Shown here: in pieces, positions 8,794 through 17,097 of the stretch | How positions within the stretch are numbered: position 1 is the first letter of the stretch | How the letters are laid out: every line of letters begins with the position of its first letter | Origin: an uncultured Alkaliphilus sp. | Lineage (GTDB): Bacteria > Bacillota > Clostridia > Peptostreptococcales > Natronincolaceae | Length of the DNA: 64,000 nt | Direction: 5' to 3' | Assembly: GCA_938074565.1 (NCBI GenBank) | Contig: CALJEQ010000005.1 | Coordinates: 62,001 to 126,000 of the forward strand | Position numbers and translations under genes: made by a program | Notes under the pieces: model-generated | Told to the model about the DNA's origin: nothing | Databases searched by the model: none | What the model saw: the letters and a program-made list of their open reading frames with translations, nothing else

Positions 8794-10369
8794 AAATATT
8801 TTTTATTTTATGTATTAAATTTGTGTTAATAGAGGGGGTTTTCATTATTTGATCTTCAAACTCTAATAATTGTCTTTTGAAATAAATCATTCGATCCTCT
8901 ATTGTATATATTTTTTTCTGATAGTCATCCAGCTGTTTTTGAAGTTCAAAATGCTCAGTTTCTATAGAGATCAAGTCATTGTTTAAACTTATTAGTCTCT
9001 TTTGTAAATCTGAAAATGAATTTGAGGGGTCTTCTGCTGTGGATGATGGTGGTGGTGAAGAGGATGCTTTGTTTTTATCTTCAAGCTTTTCTACTTCTAA
9101 AGCCATTTTACTAATATAACTTTGAACTTCCTGTACCAATACTTTAATATTGGTATCTAATGCTATTTCAGAAGGTAACGTTTTATTTTCTTCTGATAAC
9201 TTAATACTATCATCAACTTCATCTATTCCCGTATTTAATGTTTGGTTAGAAGTAGGTACTTCTATAGCTGAAGGAGTTTCTTCCTGTGGAGATATAGAGG
9301 CAGGAGGAGACTCTTTTTTATCTGAAAGTTGAAATAAGTTTGTTCCAATAACCGAAATAGAATTGTTGAGGAGACTACCATAAATATGGGTAATAGAAGT
9401 ATTTGATTTCTCGAAATCATTGTTGGTGCTATATTTTAGTAAAAGCAATTCATCAGAACAGTAGGACTTATGTATTTGAGAAGTACTCCAAGTACTACCT
9501 AAATCCTCTGAATATACTATGTTTATGCGATTATTTTGTTTGCTAAAAATTTTAAGAAGTAGACCGTCTTGAAGTAGTAGTGGAGCGAGGGTATTACTAT
9601 TTTTATCAGATATGTTTCTACTGGAAGACCATTTAGATCTTTTGTCTAAAATATCTACTCTTCTTTTATACTTTAAGGTAAAGTTATTGTCCTCAATTGT
9701 ACACCAAACTAAATGTAAATTATCTTGTTTATCTATGAGCATATGGGGATGGCTATGGTCTTCGTTTAAATTTGAGATGATTTCTCCGTTACTCCATTTT
9801 TTATTAATAAGGTTGAAGCAACTATAATATAATTGATTATTTTTTTGGTGTAATACTTTATAAATGATATGAATATTTCCATTGTTATCTATATCCATTT
9901 GAAAAGGACTAGGATATTTGCCTGGAAGATAGGTGGTGACTGTTGTTTTTTTAATACTTTGATTATTCCAATACATATGTTCAATTGATGTAATACCAGG
10001 ATTAGTCAAATTAGTTTTATTGCATAATAGGTGGGTATTCTCATTATTTGTGATGATAAGTAAATTTCGATAATGGTTTGATTTAATATCCAATGTAGAA
10101 ATTTGTCTATGCTTCCATTTATCTTTTTGATGGATGTAATAAATTAAATTTCCTTCAAGGGTAATACATATGAGATGTATAAAATCGTTTTTATCAATAG
10201 TTACAGAGAAGTCTAATACAGGTTTACAGGCTAGAGCTTCTTCATCTAAAAAAATATTGTTTTCTGTAAATGTTTTAATGGCTATGGTTTTATCGTTTTT
10301 GAGATGAAAATAATAGGTTATGTTTGTCTTTGTTTTAATCAGATAATAGTGAGGAGAAGGTAACTGCAT
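8786..10369 (-). CDS. Beta-propeller plus coiled-coil protein (spore-module copy B)
   Basis: About 527 residues. The track start is a GTG overlapping GGAAG; the ATG at 10369 (MQLPSPHYYLIK) is better spaced. Residues 1-340 are propeller-like, with repeats such as MDIDNNGNIHIIYK and LIDKQDNLHLVWCT matching the protein at 3673. Residues 345-445 are a Ser/Pro/Glu-rich linker (SSSPPPSSTAEDPS). Residues 450-520 are a strong coiled coil. No signal peptide. It looks like the fused version of the separate propeller and coiled-coil genes at 3.2-4.7 kb. Divergent from the 10493 gene. Probably a structural spore-associated protein; the function is inferred only from context. Confidence 0.65.
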   Translation of the reverse strand: MQLPSPHYYLIKTKTNITYYFHLKNDKTIAIKTFTENNIFLDEEALACKPVLDFSVTIDKNDFIHLICITLEGNLIYYIHQKDKWKHRQISTLDIKSNHYRNLLIITNNENTHLLCNKTNLTNPGITSIEHMYWNNQSIKKTTVTTYLPGKYPSPFQMDIDNNGNIHIIYKVLHQKNNQLYYSCFNLINKKWSNGEIISNLNEDHSHPHMLIDKQDNLHLVWCTIEDNNFTLKYKRRVDILDKRSKWSSSRNISDKNSNTLAPLLLQDGLLLKIFSKQNNRINIVYSEDLGSTWSTSQIHKSYCSDELLLLKYSTNNDFEKSNTSITHIYGSLLNNSISVIGTNLFQLSDKKESPPASISPQEETPSAIEVPTSNQTLNTGIDEVDDSIKLSEENKTLPSEIALDTNIKVLVQEVQSYISKMALEVEKLEDKNKASSSPPPSSTAEDPSNSFSDLQKRLISLNNDLISIETEHFELQKQLDDYQKKIYTIEDRMIYFKRQLLEFEDQIMKTPSINTNLIHKIKNIFK

Positions 10370-10410
10370 AGCATTCACTTCCTTTTATTATTAATTTATA
10401 AAAAGTAATC

Positions 10411-10437
10411 ACCTTTATTGACTTACTTCATATTATG
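10411..10437 (+). promoter_or_regulatory. Sigma-K-like promoter
   Basis: AC (10411-10412), 16 nt, then CATATTATG (10429-10437): one mismatch to CATANNNTA. It lies 55 nt before the 10493 start, in the divergent spacer. The -10 region is also part of an imperfect dyad TATCATAATATGA, so a minus-strand promoter may overlap. Confidence 0.4.
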
Positions 10438-10492
10438 ATATTACTATCAAATTTATTAATGTTTTTCAAAGTATTAAAATAGGGGGGGTAAT

Positions 10493-11158
10493 ATGTTAAA
10501 CAATTTTGTTCCTAAATCTGGAGAGTATATACCACTACAGAAAGATGCATATTTTCCAGATTTTAAAACAGAATGTATCATTGTTGATAAGGTTTATTTT
10601 AGTTGTCAACAAAGAGAATGTTTTGAAGAGGTTTTAATTCCAATTCCATGTGAAGATGAATTTGAGGTGTTAGGTGTTTCTTTTAATCCAGGAAAAATTA
10701 TTAAGGATACTTTAGTCATTACACCTATACCAAATAGACCTAACTTTAGTAGAGTAAGGTTTAGAGTTAATATAACCTTCAATTTAAGTGTAAGAGAAAA
10801 ATGTGATAAGAAAAATGTACTTAATATTATAGGGGAATTACCAGAAATTCAAAAAGATATTATTATGTTTATTCCAAAAGCTAGGGATGAATTTAGCTTT
10901 CATATACTCATTGAAACCGCATCAAAACTTTTAACAGAGCCTGTGCAAGAAAATGGATACTTTGTTTTTTCCGTAGGCGTGTTTATTATAGTAAAGGTTG
11001 TAGGAAGGGTTCAATTGTTAATTCCAGCATTTGAATTCTGCCCAGAACCTCCAGATTGCGAAGACTTTTTAGGAGATGAAATATGTTTCGAGTTCGATAC
11101 AGCACCCTTTCCAGATTTCTTTCCCCCACAGTTAGAAGACATTGTGGACAATTTTTAA
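10493..11158 (+). CDS. 'CIIVDKVY' putative spore-surface protein
   Basis: A 221-residue protein with an AGGGGGGG ribosome binding site. Landmarks are FPDFKTECIIVDKVYFSCQQ near residue 25, ITPIPNRPNFSRVRFRVNI in the middle and PFPDFFPPQLEDI at the end. It is a close paralogue (about two-thirds identical by eye) of the next gene and a distant one of 4888. Mostly beta and hydrophobic, no signal peptide, several cysteines. A role in a spore coat or exosporium layer is inferred from the cysteine pattern, the sigma-K-like promoter and the propeller neighbour. Confidence 0.6.
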   Translation: MLNNFVPKSGEYIPLQKDAYFPDFKTECIIVDKVYFSCQQRECFEEVLIPIPCEDEFEVLGVSFNPGKIIKDTLVITPIPNRPNFSRVRFRVNITFNLSVREKCDKKNVLNIIGELPEIQKDIIMFIPKARDEFSFHILIETASKLLTEPVQENGYFVFSVGVFIIVKVVGRVQLLIPAFEFCPEPPDCEDFLGDEICFEFDTAPFPDFFPPQLEDIVDNF

Positions 11159-11196
11159 TATATATATTATTTAATTAGAGTGGGTCCTCAATTGTA

Positions 11197-11223
11197 ACAA
11201 AATTTTTATATTCACATATATTA
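11197..11223 (+). promoter_or_regulatory. Sigma-K-like promoter
   Basis: AC (11197-11198), 16 nt, CATATATTA (11215-11223) is a full match to AC-N16-CATANNNTA, 49 nt before the 11272 start. Confidence 0.5.
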
Positions 11224-11271
11224 ATATTGTGTAGAAAGACATATAAATCTAAGTAGTAAGGAGGTAACACA

Positions 11272-11934
11272 ATGTCAAACCATGAATTGAATTCAGAGGA
11301 TAAAATTTCGCTACATCATGACCCCTATTTCCCAGACTTCAAAGCAGAATGTATAATTGTTGATAAAGTATATTTTAGTTGTCAACAAAGAGAATGTTTT
11401 GAAAAAGTATGTGTACCTATACCATGCGATGGTGATTTTCAATTTGTAGATATTATTTTTAATCCTGGAGAAATTATTAAAAATACAATAGTCATTACAC
11501 CTATACCAAATCGACCTAATTTTAGTAGAGTTCGTTTCAGAGTAAGAATTACATTTACATTAAAATTAAAAGATAAAGGCGATAAGAAGGTTATAAGTAT
11601 TAAGGGTGAATTACCAGAAATACAAAAAGATATTATTATGTTTATACCAGAAGCAAGGGATGAGTTTAAATTTAAAATTGTTATAGAGACAGCATCACAA
11701 TTATTATCCGAGCCGATAAAGGAAGATGGATTCCTTGTATTTGCAGTAGGGGTGTTTATCATAGTAAAAGTTGTAGGTAGAGTTCAATTATTGATTCCAG
11801 CATTTAGTTTCTGTCCAGAACCACCAGATTGTGAAGAGTTTATAGCAGATGATGTTTGCATTGATTTTGATATGGCACCATTTCCAGACTTTTTCCCACC
11901 TCAATTAGAAGATATTGACCATAATTTATTGTAG
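11272..11934 (+). CDS. 'CIIVDKVY' putative spore-surface protein, tandem paralogue
   Basis: A 220-residue tandem duplicate of the 10493 product. It shares FPDFKAECIIVDKVYFSCQQ, PNRPNFSRVRFRVRI, GELPEIQKDIIMFIPEARDEF and FPDFFPPQLEDI. The N-terminal 16 residues and the region around residue 100 differ most. AAGGAGG precedes the ATG. It has its own sigma-K-like promoter and ends at a bidirectional terminator. Function as for its sister; not identified by a known domain. Confidence 0.6.
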   Translation: MSNHELNSEDKISLHHDPYFPDFKAECIIVDKVYFSCQQRECFEKVCVPIPCDGDFQFVDIIFNPGEIIKNTIVITPIPNRPNFSRVRFRVRITFTLKLKDKGDKKVISIKGELPEIQKDIIMFIPEARDEFKFKIVIETASQLLSEPIKEDGFLVFAVGVFIIVKVVGRVQLLIPAFSFCPEPPDCEEFIADDVCIDFDMAPFPDFFPPQLEDIDHNLL

Positions 11935-11938
11935 ACAC

Positions 11939-11966
11939 AAAAAACTGCCCTAAGGCAGTTTTTTGT
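11939..11966. terminator. Bidirectional intrinsic terminator
   Basis: AAAACTGCC-CTAA-GGCAGTTTT is flanked by A and T runs, so it can serve both the 11272 gene and the convergent CAP-domain gene. Confidence 0.85.
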
Positions 11967-11980
11967 GGGTTAATTTTAAT

Positions 11981-12919
11981 TTACTTACTTATAAACATTT
12001 GAGTATAGTATCCATTATGGATTCCGATACCAATATGAGTGTAGTTTGGATTTAAAATATTTTTTCTATGACCATCAGAATTCATTAGTGAAGTATGGGC
12101 AGATTGTACATTAGAGTTCTTTGCAATGTTTTCAGCTGCACTTTTATAACTAATACCAAAGGCACGCATCATATCAAAAGGAGATCCATAGGTCGGCGAT
12201 TGATGTGAGAAATATTTGTTATCATGCATGTCTTTTGATTTTACTCTAGCAACATAAGATAAATCTACATCAATTGCTAATGCCTTAAGACCAGCTTTAG
12301 CCCTTTCTGAATTAACTAACTCTACCATTTGTATTTCATTAGCACTTAAAGAATGTTTAGCATTACTTGTATCAGCTGGTGCCGGAGCAGGAGCTGGTGC
12401 CGGAGCAGGAGCTGGTGCAGGAGCTGGTGCCGGAGCAGGTGCCGGAGCAGGAGCCGGTGCTGGAGCAGGAGCTGGTGCCGGAGCAGGAGCTGGTGCAGGA
12501 GCTGGTGCCGGAGCAGGTGCCGGAGCAGGAGCTGGTGCCGGAGCAGGAGCTGGTGCTGGAGCAGGAGCTGGTGTTGGAGCTGGTTCTGGTGTTGGAGCCG
12601 GAGCCGGTGTTGGTGTTGGAGCCGGTTCTGGTGTTGGAGCTGGAGCCGGAGCCGGAGTTTCTTTTACCGCTTCCTGCTTCTTAACTATCACCTTACCAAT
12701 AAAAAATCTTTGAATAGTAGTATATGTTTTAAGTGGTATTCTTTTAAAACTAAAAGAATTAGAACCATTTTCTGTACTTGTTCCTGTAATATTATAAATA
12801 AATCTTACATTATTGGAGCTAATATTTACATTTGCACTGGCATTGGCAGTTGTACCCATAAGCATTAATGCCGCTAGTGCTGGAACAAGTACTTTCCTTG
12901 AAAGTTTGTTAACTAACAT
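11981..12919 (-). CDS. Secreted CAP/SCP-domain protein with long Ala-Pro linker
   Basis: A 312-residue protein of the YkwD type. Residues 1-29 form a signal peptide (LVPALAALMLMGTTANASA). Residues 30-85 are a short exported region. Residues 90-180 are an almost pure (Ala-Pro)n linker with a few Thr-Pro-Glu units. Residues 188-312 are the CAP domain (MVELVNSERAKAGLKALAID, SHQSPTYGSPFDMM, NIAKNSNVQSAH, RKNILNPNYTHIGIG). AAAGGAGGAG precedes the ATG. CAP proteins of this type occur on spores and cell walls; catalysis is not established. The linker should be rod-like and wall-spanning. The repeat produces long shadow ORFs on the other strand. Confidence 0.88.
   Translation of the reverse strand: MLVNKLSRKVLVPALAALMLMGTTANASANVNISSNNVRFIYNITGTSTENGSNSFSFKRIPLKTYTTIQRFFIGKVIVKKQEAVKETPAPAPAPTPEPAPTPTPAPAPTPEPAPTPAPAPAPAPAPAPAPAPAPAPAPAPAPAPAPAPAPAPAPAPAPAPAPAPAPAPAPAPAPAPAPAPADTSNAKHSLSANEIQMVELVNSERAKAGLKALAIDVDLSYVARVKSKDMHDNKYFSHQSPTYGSPFDMMRAFGISYKSAAENIAKNSNVQSAHTSLMNSDGHRKNILNPNYTHIGIGIHNGYYTQMFISK
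12376..12660 (-). repeat. Ala-Pro coding microsatellite
   Basis: Tandem units resembling GCTGGTGCCGGAGCAGGA (plus-strand view) encode the linker of the CAP protein. Units are nearly identical at the DNA level and GC-rich against an AT-rich background, so slippage-driven length variation between strains is likely. Not a CRISPR: no spacers. Confidence 0.9.
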
Positions 12920-12951
12920 TGTATCTCCTCCTTTAACTAAGACTAGTATTA

Positions 12952-12980
12952 ATTATACAGTAATATAAAAGTCTATTCAA
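12952..12980 (-). promoter_or_regulatory. Sigma-A-type promoter of the CAP gene
   Basis: On the minus strand TTGAAT (12980-12975), 17 nt, TATAAT (12957-12952), 33 nt before the ATG. Confidence 0.65.
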
Positions 12981-13029
12981 CGCATAAAATATGGTAGTTG
13001 CACGAAAAAAAGGAAAAGGAGACAAACTG

Positions 13030-14010
13030 ATGTACAAAATACTTTGTCTTTCAACTGTGGATTTTGACTGGATGTATCAAAGACCACAGCAGTTAATGAT
13101 GGAATTTAGTAGAAGAGGATGGTCGGTGATATATTGTAATAAAACCCAAAGAGAAGAATTATACTTAGAAGAAATAGACATAAATATAACAATATGTCAC
13201 AATTTAAAGGGATTGTTAAAAAAAGGATGTAGCGTCGATCTAGTATGGGCAATCAATCCACAATATGCTGGTTTAAAAGGAATATTTAATGAAAAAGTAT
13301 TTGTATACGATTATGTGGATGATTTTCCTTTTTTAATACTACATCATCATAGAATGGTTAAAGTAGCGGATGTTATTATTGCAACATCTACACCATTATT
13401 AAATACTGTTAAACGGTATAGTAAAAACGCCCACTTAATACCCAATGGTTGTGATTATCAGTTTTTTAATGCCTCTCAAAATTTGAAATCAGATTATCAT
13501 AAAAATGAAAAAGTTAAAACTATTGGCTATATTGGAGCTATTGCACCCTGGGTGGATTTAGAGCTAATAGAATTGGTGGCACAGAATTTTCCACAGGAAG
13601 AGATACTACTTATAGGGGCTACGCTAGGAGGCGTGAAGGTTCCTAAAATAGAAAATATTAGACATCTAGGGCATCAAATCTATGAAAAAATACCAAGTTA
13701 CTTAAATGAAATGGATGTTGTTTTAATTCCATTTAAAAGAAATCAGATTACCCGTGCAACTAACCCAATAAAACTTTATGAATATCTATCTATGGGCAAA
13801 CCAATTGTAAGTACCTATCTGCCAGAATTACTCCCCTTTAATCAATATATATATATGAGCAATAATAAAGAAGAATTTATAGAATCTCTTTCAATGGCAT
13901 TGAGGGAAGATGATCCAAAGTTGGTGGAAAAACGAAAAGATATAGCCCAACAGAACTCATGGCAGGATAGAGTAAATTCTATAATAGAAGTATTGCTTAA
14001 ATATTTATAA
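13030..14010 (+). CDS. Glycosyltransferase (TuaH-like, GT-B fold)
   Basis: About 326 residues. The ATG at 13030 (MYKILCLSTVDFDW) follows AAGGAGA; the track's earlier start has none. WMYQRPQQLMMEFSRRGW is the opening seen in teichuronic-acid-type TuaH glycosyltransferases. The middle gives IIATSTPLLNTVKRY and HLIPNGCDYQFF (donor-domain linker). The C-terminal domain carries the NPIKLYEYLSMGKPIVST motif of GT4-like retaining enzymes that bind the sugar nucleotide. It probably adds a sugar to a surface or spore polysaccharide at the membrane's inner face. First of five sugar-related genes up to 17787. Donor and acceptor are not deducible. Confidence 0.8.
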   Translation: MYKILCLSTVDFDWMYQRPQQLMMEFSRRGWSVIYCNKTQREELYLEEIDINITICHNLKGLLKKGCSVDLVWAINPQYAGLKGIFNEKVFVYDYVDDFPFLILHHHRMVKVADVIIATSTPLLNTVKRYSKNAHLIPNGCDYQFFNASQNLKSDYHKNEKVKTIGYIGAIAPWVDLELIELVAQNFPQEEILLIGATLGGVKVPKIENIRHLGHQIYEKIPSYLNEMDVVLIPFKRNQITRATNPIKLYEYLSMGKPIVSTYLPELLPFNQYIYMSNNKEEFIESLSMALREDDPKLVEKRKDIAQQNSWQDRVNSIIEVLLKYL

Positions 14011-14080
14011 GTCATTTTTTTATCATTAGTCAATTTGAAATAATAATTTATTAGCATACGCTATAAGGGGGAAGTAGTGA

Positions 14081-15079
14081 ATGGAGGTATTATTTTATAT
14101 TAGGGAAGACTACTTAAATAATATAGCAGGAGACACAATACAGTTTCTTAAGACGAAGGAATACCTTAACCAATTGGGAGTGGGCATTACAGTGTCCCAT
14201 GACCCCCATGAAAACTTATTTGCTTATGATATAATTCATTTATTTAATACCATTAGAGTAAATGATACATATCGTTTTTTTAAAAATGCATGTCATTATA
14301 AAAAGAAGATAATCTTAACACCCATTTACTGGAATTATATAGATTATATTCCTAAAAAAAACGAACTAGAGTTAGTTTATTGGAATGAAGGGAATCGTTT
14401 AAGGAATGAAATCTTTCAAAAAGTGGATATGATACTTCCTAGTTCAGAAATTGAAATGAGACAAATCGAAAAGAACTTTCTCGTCAATAAACCATATCAG
14501 ATTATTCCTAATGGGGTTGATATTGCCTTTGAAAGTGGAAAAGTAGATGGGTTTTGTAGTAGTCATAATATTAAAGATGACTTTGTTTTATGTGTAGGAC
14601 GTATTTGTCAACATAAAAATCAATTAAGTCTTGCACAAATAACAAAAGAACTAAATATTCCCCTTGTATTGGTGGGACCGGTAAATAATATGAAATATTA
14701 TAATCAGTGTATTAATGCTAATCCTAAATTAAAGTATATCTCCTGTGTAAGTCACTTAGAATTGGTTAATATATATAAGGTAGCTAAAGTACATGCTTTG
14801 GTGAGTTGGTATGAGATACCAGGTTTGGCTAATTTAGAAGCTGGTCTTGCTGGGTGCAATCTTGTTACAACAAGAGAAGGAAGTACAAAAGAGTATTTTA
14901 AAGATTTAGCTGACTATGTTGATTCTACTAACTTAAATGAAATTCGTAACAGCATTATCTCAGCCATGAAGAAAGGAAAAAGCTTAAATTTACATAAGCA
15001 TATAAAAAGCAAATATCTATGGCAACATATTGCTGAGAAAATAAAAGATTCGTATAAAGATTTATTAGAAAAGGAATAG
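14081..15079 (+). CDS. Glycosyltransferase family 4-like protein
   Basis: A 332-residue GT-B protein. IIPNGVDIAFESGK and FVLCVGRICQHKNQLSLAQI open the C-terminal nucleotide-sugar domain, and WYEIPGLANLEAGLAGCNLVTT replaces the usual E-x7-E loop ('EIPGLANLE' contains the two glutamates). GGGGGAAG precedes the ATG. It lies 70 nt after the TuaH-like gene on the same strand. The donor is unknown. Confidence 0.82.
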   Translation: MEVLFYIREDYLNNIAGDTIQFLKTKEYLNQLGVGITVSHDPHENLFAYDIIHLFNTIRVNDTYRFFKNACHYKKKIILTPIYWNYIDYIPKKNELELVYWNEGNRLRNEIFQKVDMILPSSEIEMRQIEKNFLVNKPYQIIPNGVDIAFESGKVDGFCSSHNIKDDFVLCVGRICQHKNQLSLAQITKELNIPLVLVGPVNNMKYYNQCINANPKLKYISCVSHLELVNIYKVAKVHALVSWYEIPGLANLEAGLAGCNLVTTREGSTKEYFKDLADYVDSTNLNEIRNSIISAMKKGKSLNLHKHIKSKYLWQHIAEKIKDSYKDLLEKE

Positions 15080-15341
15080 ATGGTATATGCATTATAAACT
15101 ATCTTTTCCTTTTCATTAATAAATATAGAATAAAAATTGTAAAATAAGCAAAACTTAATAATATTTATATAGATGCTTTTGTTGAAAAAGTTTAAGTATA
15201 ACAGGATAAAAAAAATACTAATAAATTAATAAAAGGCATATAAATATTATAATAAGTAAAAAAAAATGCGAGATTCTGTTACGAATTAGTTATATACAAA
15301 GCAGAGAAATAATGGGTCACTACTATTTGGAGGGGTAAAGC

Positions 15342-16160
15342 ATGAAGATATGTTTATTAGGTGGAACTGGTCAATTAGGGAACGAAATTAATAAAGTTCT
15401 TCAAGATGATGTAGTTTATAGCTTTGGAAGAAAAAGTTTAGACATTACAAATTTAGATGAAGTATATACTAAAATAAAATCACTTCAACCAGAGGTGATT
15501 ATCCATGCTGCGGGATACACAAATATAGATAAGTGTGAAGAAAGTCCTGAAATAGCCTATGAGGTAAATACTTTAGGAACAAGAAATGTAGCAGAAATAT
15601 CACAAGAGTTAGGAAATAAATTAGTCTATATTAGTTCGGACTATGTTTTTGATGGCGAAAAGGGAAGTCCTTATAAAGAGACTGATAAACAAAACCCCAT
15701 AAACGTATACGGAAGAACAAAATTTGATGGGGAAAAAGAGATTTTAAAAAATGTTGATAAACATTTTATTGTTAGGACAGCATGGTTATTTGGACATAAA
15801 GGTAAAAACTTTATTCAATCTACACTAAGTTTAGCCAGTAAAAAAAGTATAATGAATGTAGTTGATGATCAAATAAGTTCTCCCACTTATGGGCTAGATT
15901 TAGCCCATGCTTTAAAAATGCTTTTAAACACAGAGGATTATGGAATTTATCATTTCGTGAATGACGGGGATTGTTCATGGTATCAGTTGGCACAGGAGAT
16001 TTGCAGATTAAGAAAAATAGAGGCAAAACTAAATCCAATTACCACTGAAGATTTAAAGTGGAAGGCAGCAAGACCTAAAAATTCCAGCTTGTCAAACAAT
16101 TCTAATATTCCTCTAAGACCGTGGCAGGAAGCATTAGAAGAATTTCTGAGAACGTTTTAA
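15342..16160 (+). CDS. rfbD: dTDP-4-dehydrorhamnose reductase
   Basis: A 272-residue extended short-chain dehydrogenase. The NAD(P) motif GGTGQLG is at residues 7-13. The catalytic YGRTK (Tyr and Lys of YxxxK) lies near residue 127 and SSDYVFDG near 98. It makes dTDP-L-rhamnose, the last of four steps; rfbA, rfbB and rfbC are not in this window. Its place among glycosyltransferases suggests that rhamnose, or a related 6-deoxyhexose, is built into the glycan made by this cluster. GGAGGGG precedes the ATG. Confidence 0.92.
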   Translation: MKICLLGGTGQLGNEINKVLQDDVVYSFGRKSLDITNLDEVYTKIKSLQPEVIIHAAGYTNIDKCEESPEIAYEVNTLGTRNVAEISQELGNKLVYISSDYVFDGEKGSPYKETDKQNPINVYGRTKFDGEKEILKNVDKHFIVRTAWLFGHKGKNFIQSTLSLASKKSIMNVVDDQISSPTYGLDLAHALKMLLNTEDYGIYHFVNDGDCSWYQLAQEICRLRKIEAKLNPITTEDLKWKAARPKNSSLSNNSNIPLRPWQEALEEFLRTF

Positions 16161-16202
16161 AACATATCATTTAGTTAATGAAATACATATTGCTTACTGT
16201 GA

Positions 16203-16228
16203 AGAGATAGATAAACTATCTCTTTTTG
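16203..16228 (+). terminator. Intrinsic terminator after rfbD
   Basis: AGAGATAG-ATAAA-CTATCTCT followed by a T run. Confidence 0.8.
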
Positions 16229-16317
16229 TGTATGTAACAAAAAAAGCATAAAGGAATATATTATAAAGGAATGATTAATTTATTATAGACACTTAAAAAT
16301 GGAGTTGATTCAAGAAT

Positions 16318-17052
16318 ATGGAAAAGGAAAATAATAAAAAAAGAGAAAAGCTATTAAAATCCTTACCTTTTGTATCTATTGTCACTCCCACCAATCGGAA
16401 AAATAATATAGATAAGGTATTTGAGAATTATCACAAACAAAAGTATATAAATAAAGAATTGATTGTAATTTTAAATGATAATAGTATGTCTTTAGAAGAG
16501 TGGAGATTAAAGGCAAAAAGATTTAAAGACATTAGGGTGTTTCAAATAGATGAAGAAGCTACTTTAGGTGAGTGCAGAAATTTTGGTGCTGAACAGGCAA
16601 GGTATGATTATATTGCTCATTTTGATGATGATGACTACTATGCCCCTAACTATTTAGTAGACAGTATGAAAAATTTTCTTAAAGTAGACGCTGATATAAT
16701 TGGAAAGACAACAACATTTATGTATTTTGAAGAGAGTAAGTATCTAGCAATTAACTGTCCAAACTTTGAAAATAAATATGTAACCCATGTGCCAGACGGG
16801 ACCTTAATATATAAGCGATATGTCTTTGAAGAAGTAAAATTTTCAGAAATGACTTTGGCAGTTGAAAAAGATTTTTTAGAAAGATGTATTGACTATGGAT
16901 TTAAAATTTATTCTATTAATAAGTACAACTATACAATTTTTAGAGCTGCTGATAAAAATCAACACACATGGCAAGATTCAGATAAGAACATATTGAGGTA
17001 TTCAAAAATTGTAACAATTACGGATAATTATAAAGCCATTGTTAGTCGGTAA
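16318..17052 (+). CDS. Glycosyltransferase family 2 (GT-A fold)
   Basis: A 244-residue protein. PFVSIVTPTNRKNNIDKV opens the nucleotide-binding half, ELIVILNDNS follows, and YDYIAHFDDDDYYAPNYL holds the DxD metal motif. The C-terminal half accepts the substrate. No membrane segment, so it acts on the cytosolic face. It has a GGAGTTG ribosome binding site and belongs to the same glycan cluster. The exact sugar is unknown. Confidence 0.85.
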   Translation: MEKENNKKREKLLKSLPFVSIVTPTNRKNNIDKVFENYHKQKYINKELIVILNDNSMSLEEWRLKAKRFKDIRVFQIDEEATLGECRNFGAEQARYDYIAHFDDDDYYAPNYLVDSMKNFLKVDADIIGKTTTFMYFEESKYLAINCPNFENKYVTHVPDGTLIYKRYVFEEVKFSEMTLAVEKDFLERCIDYGFKIYSINKYNYTIFRAADKNQHTWQDSDKNILRYSKIVTITDNYKAIVSR

Positions 17053-17097
17053 TTTGCCATCTTGTTTTAAAAATATTTTAAATAGGGAGGTGACCCG

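Noticed and set aside
12376-12660. CRISPR-like repeat
   Set aside because: Contiguous coding repeats without unique spacers; no cas genes in the window.
12353-12868. Long plus-strand ORFs opposite the CAP gene (Cys/Arg/Ser- and Val/Glu/Pro-rich)
   Set aside because: They are frame shadows of the Ala-Pro microsatellite; no ribosome binding site and unnatural composition.
14055-14063. CATACGCTA as a sigma-K -10 box for the GT4 gene
   Set aside because: No AC at -35 spacing, and the start point would fall within the ribosome binding site.
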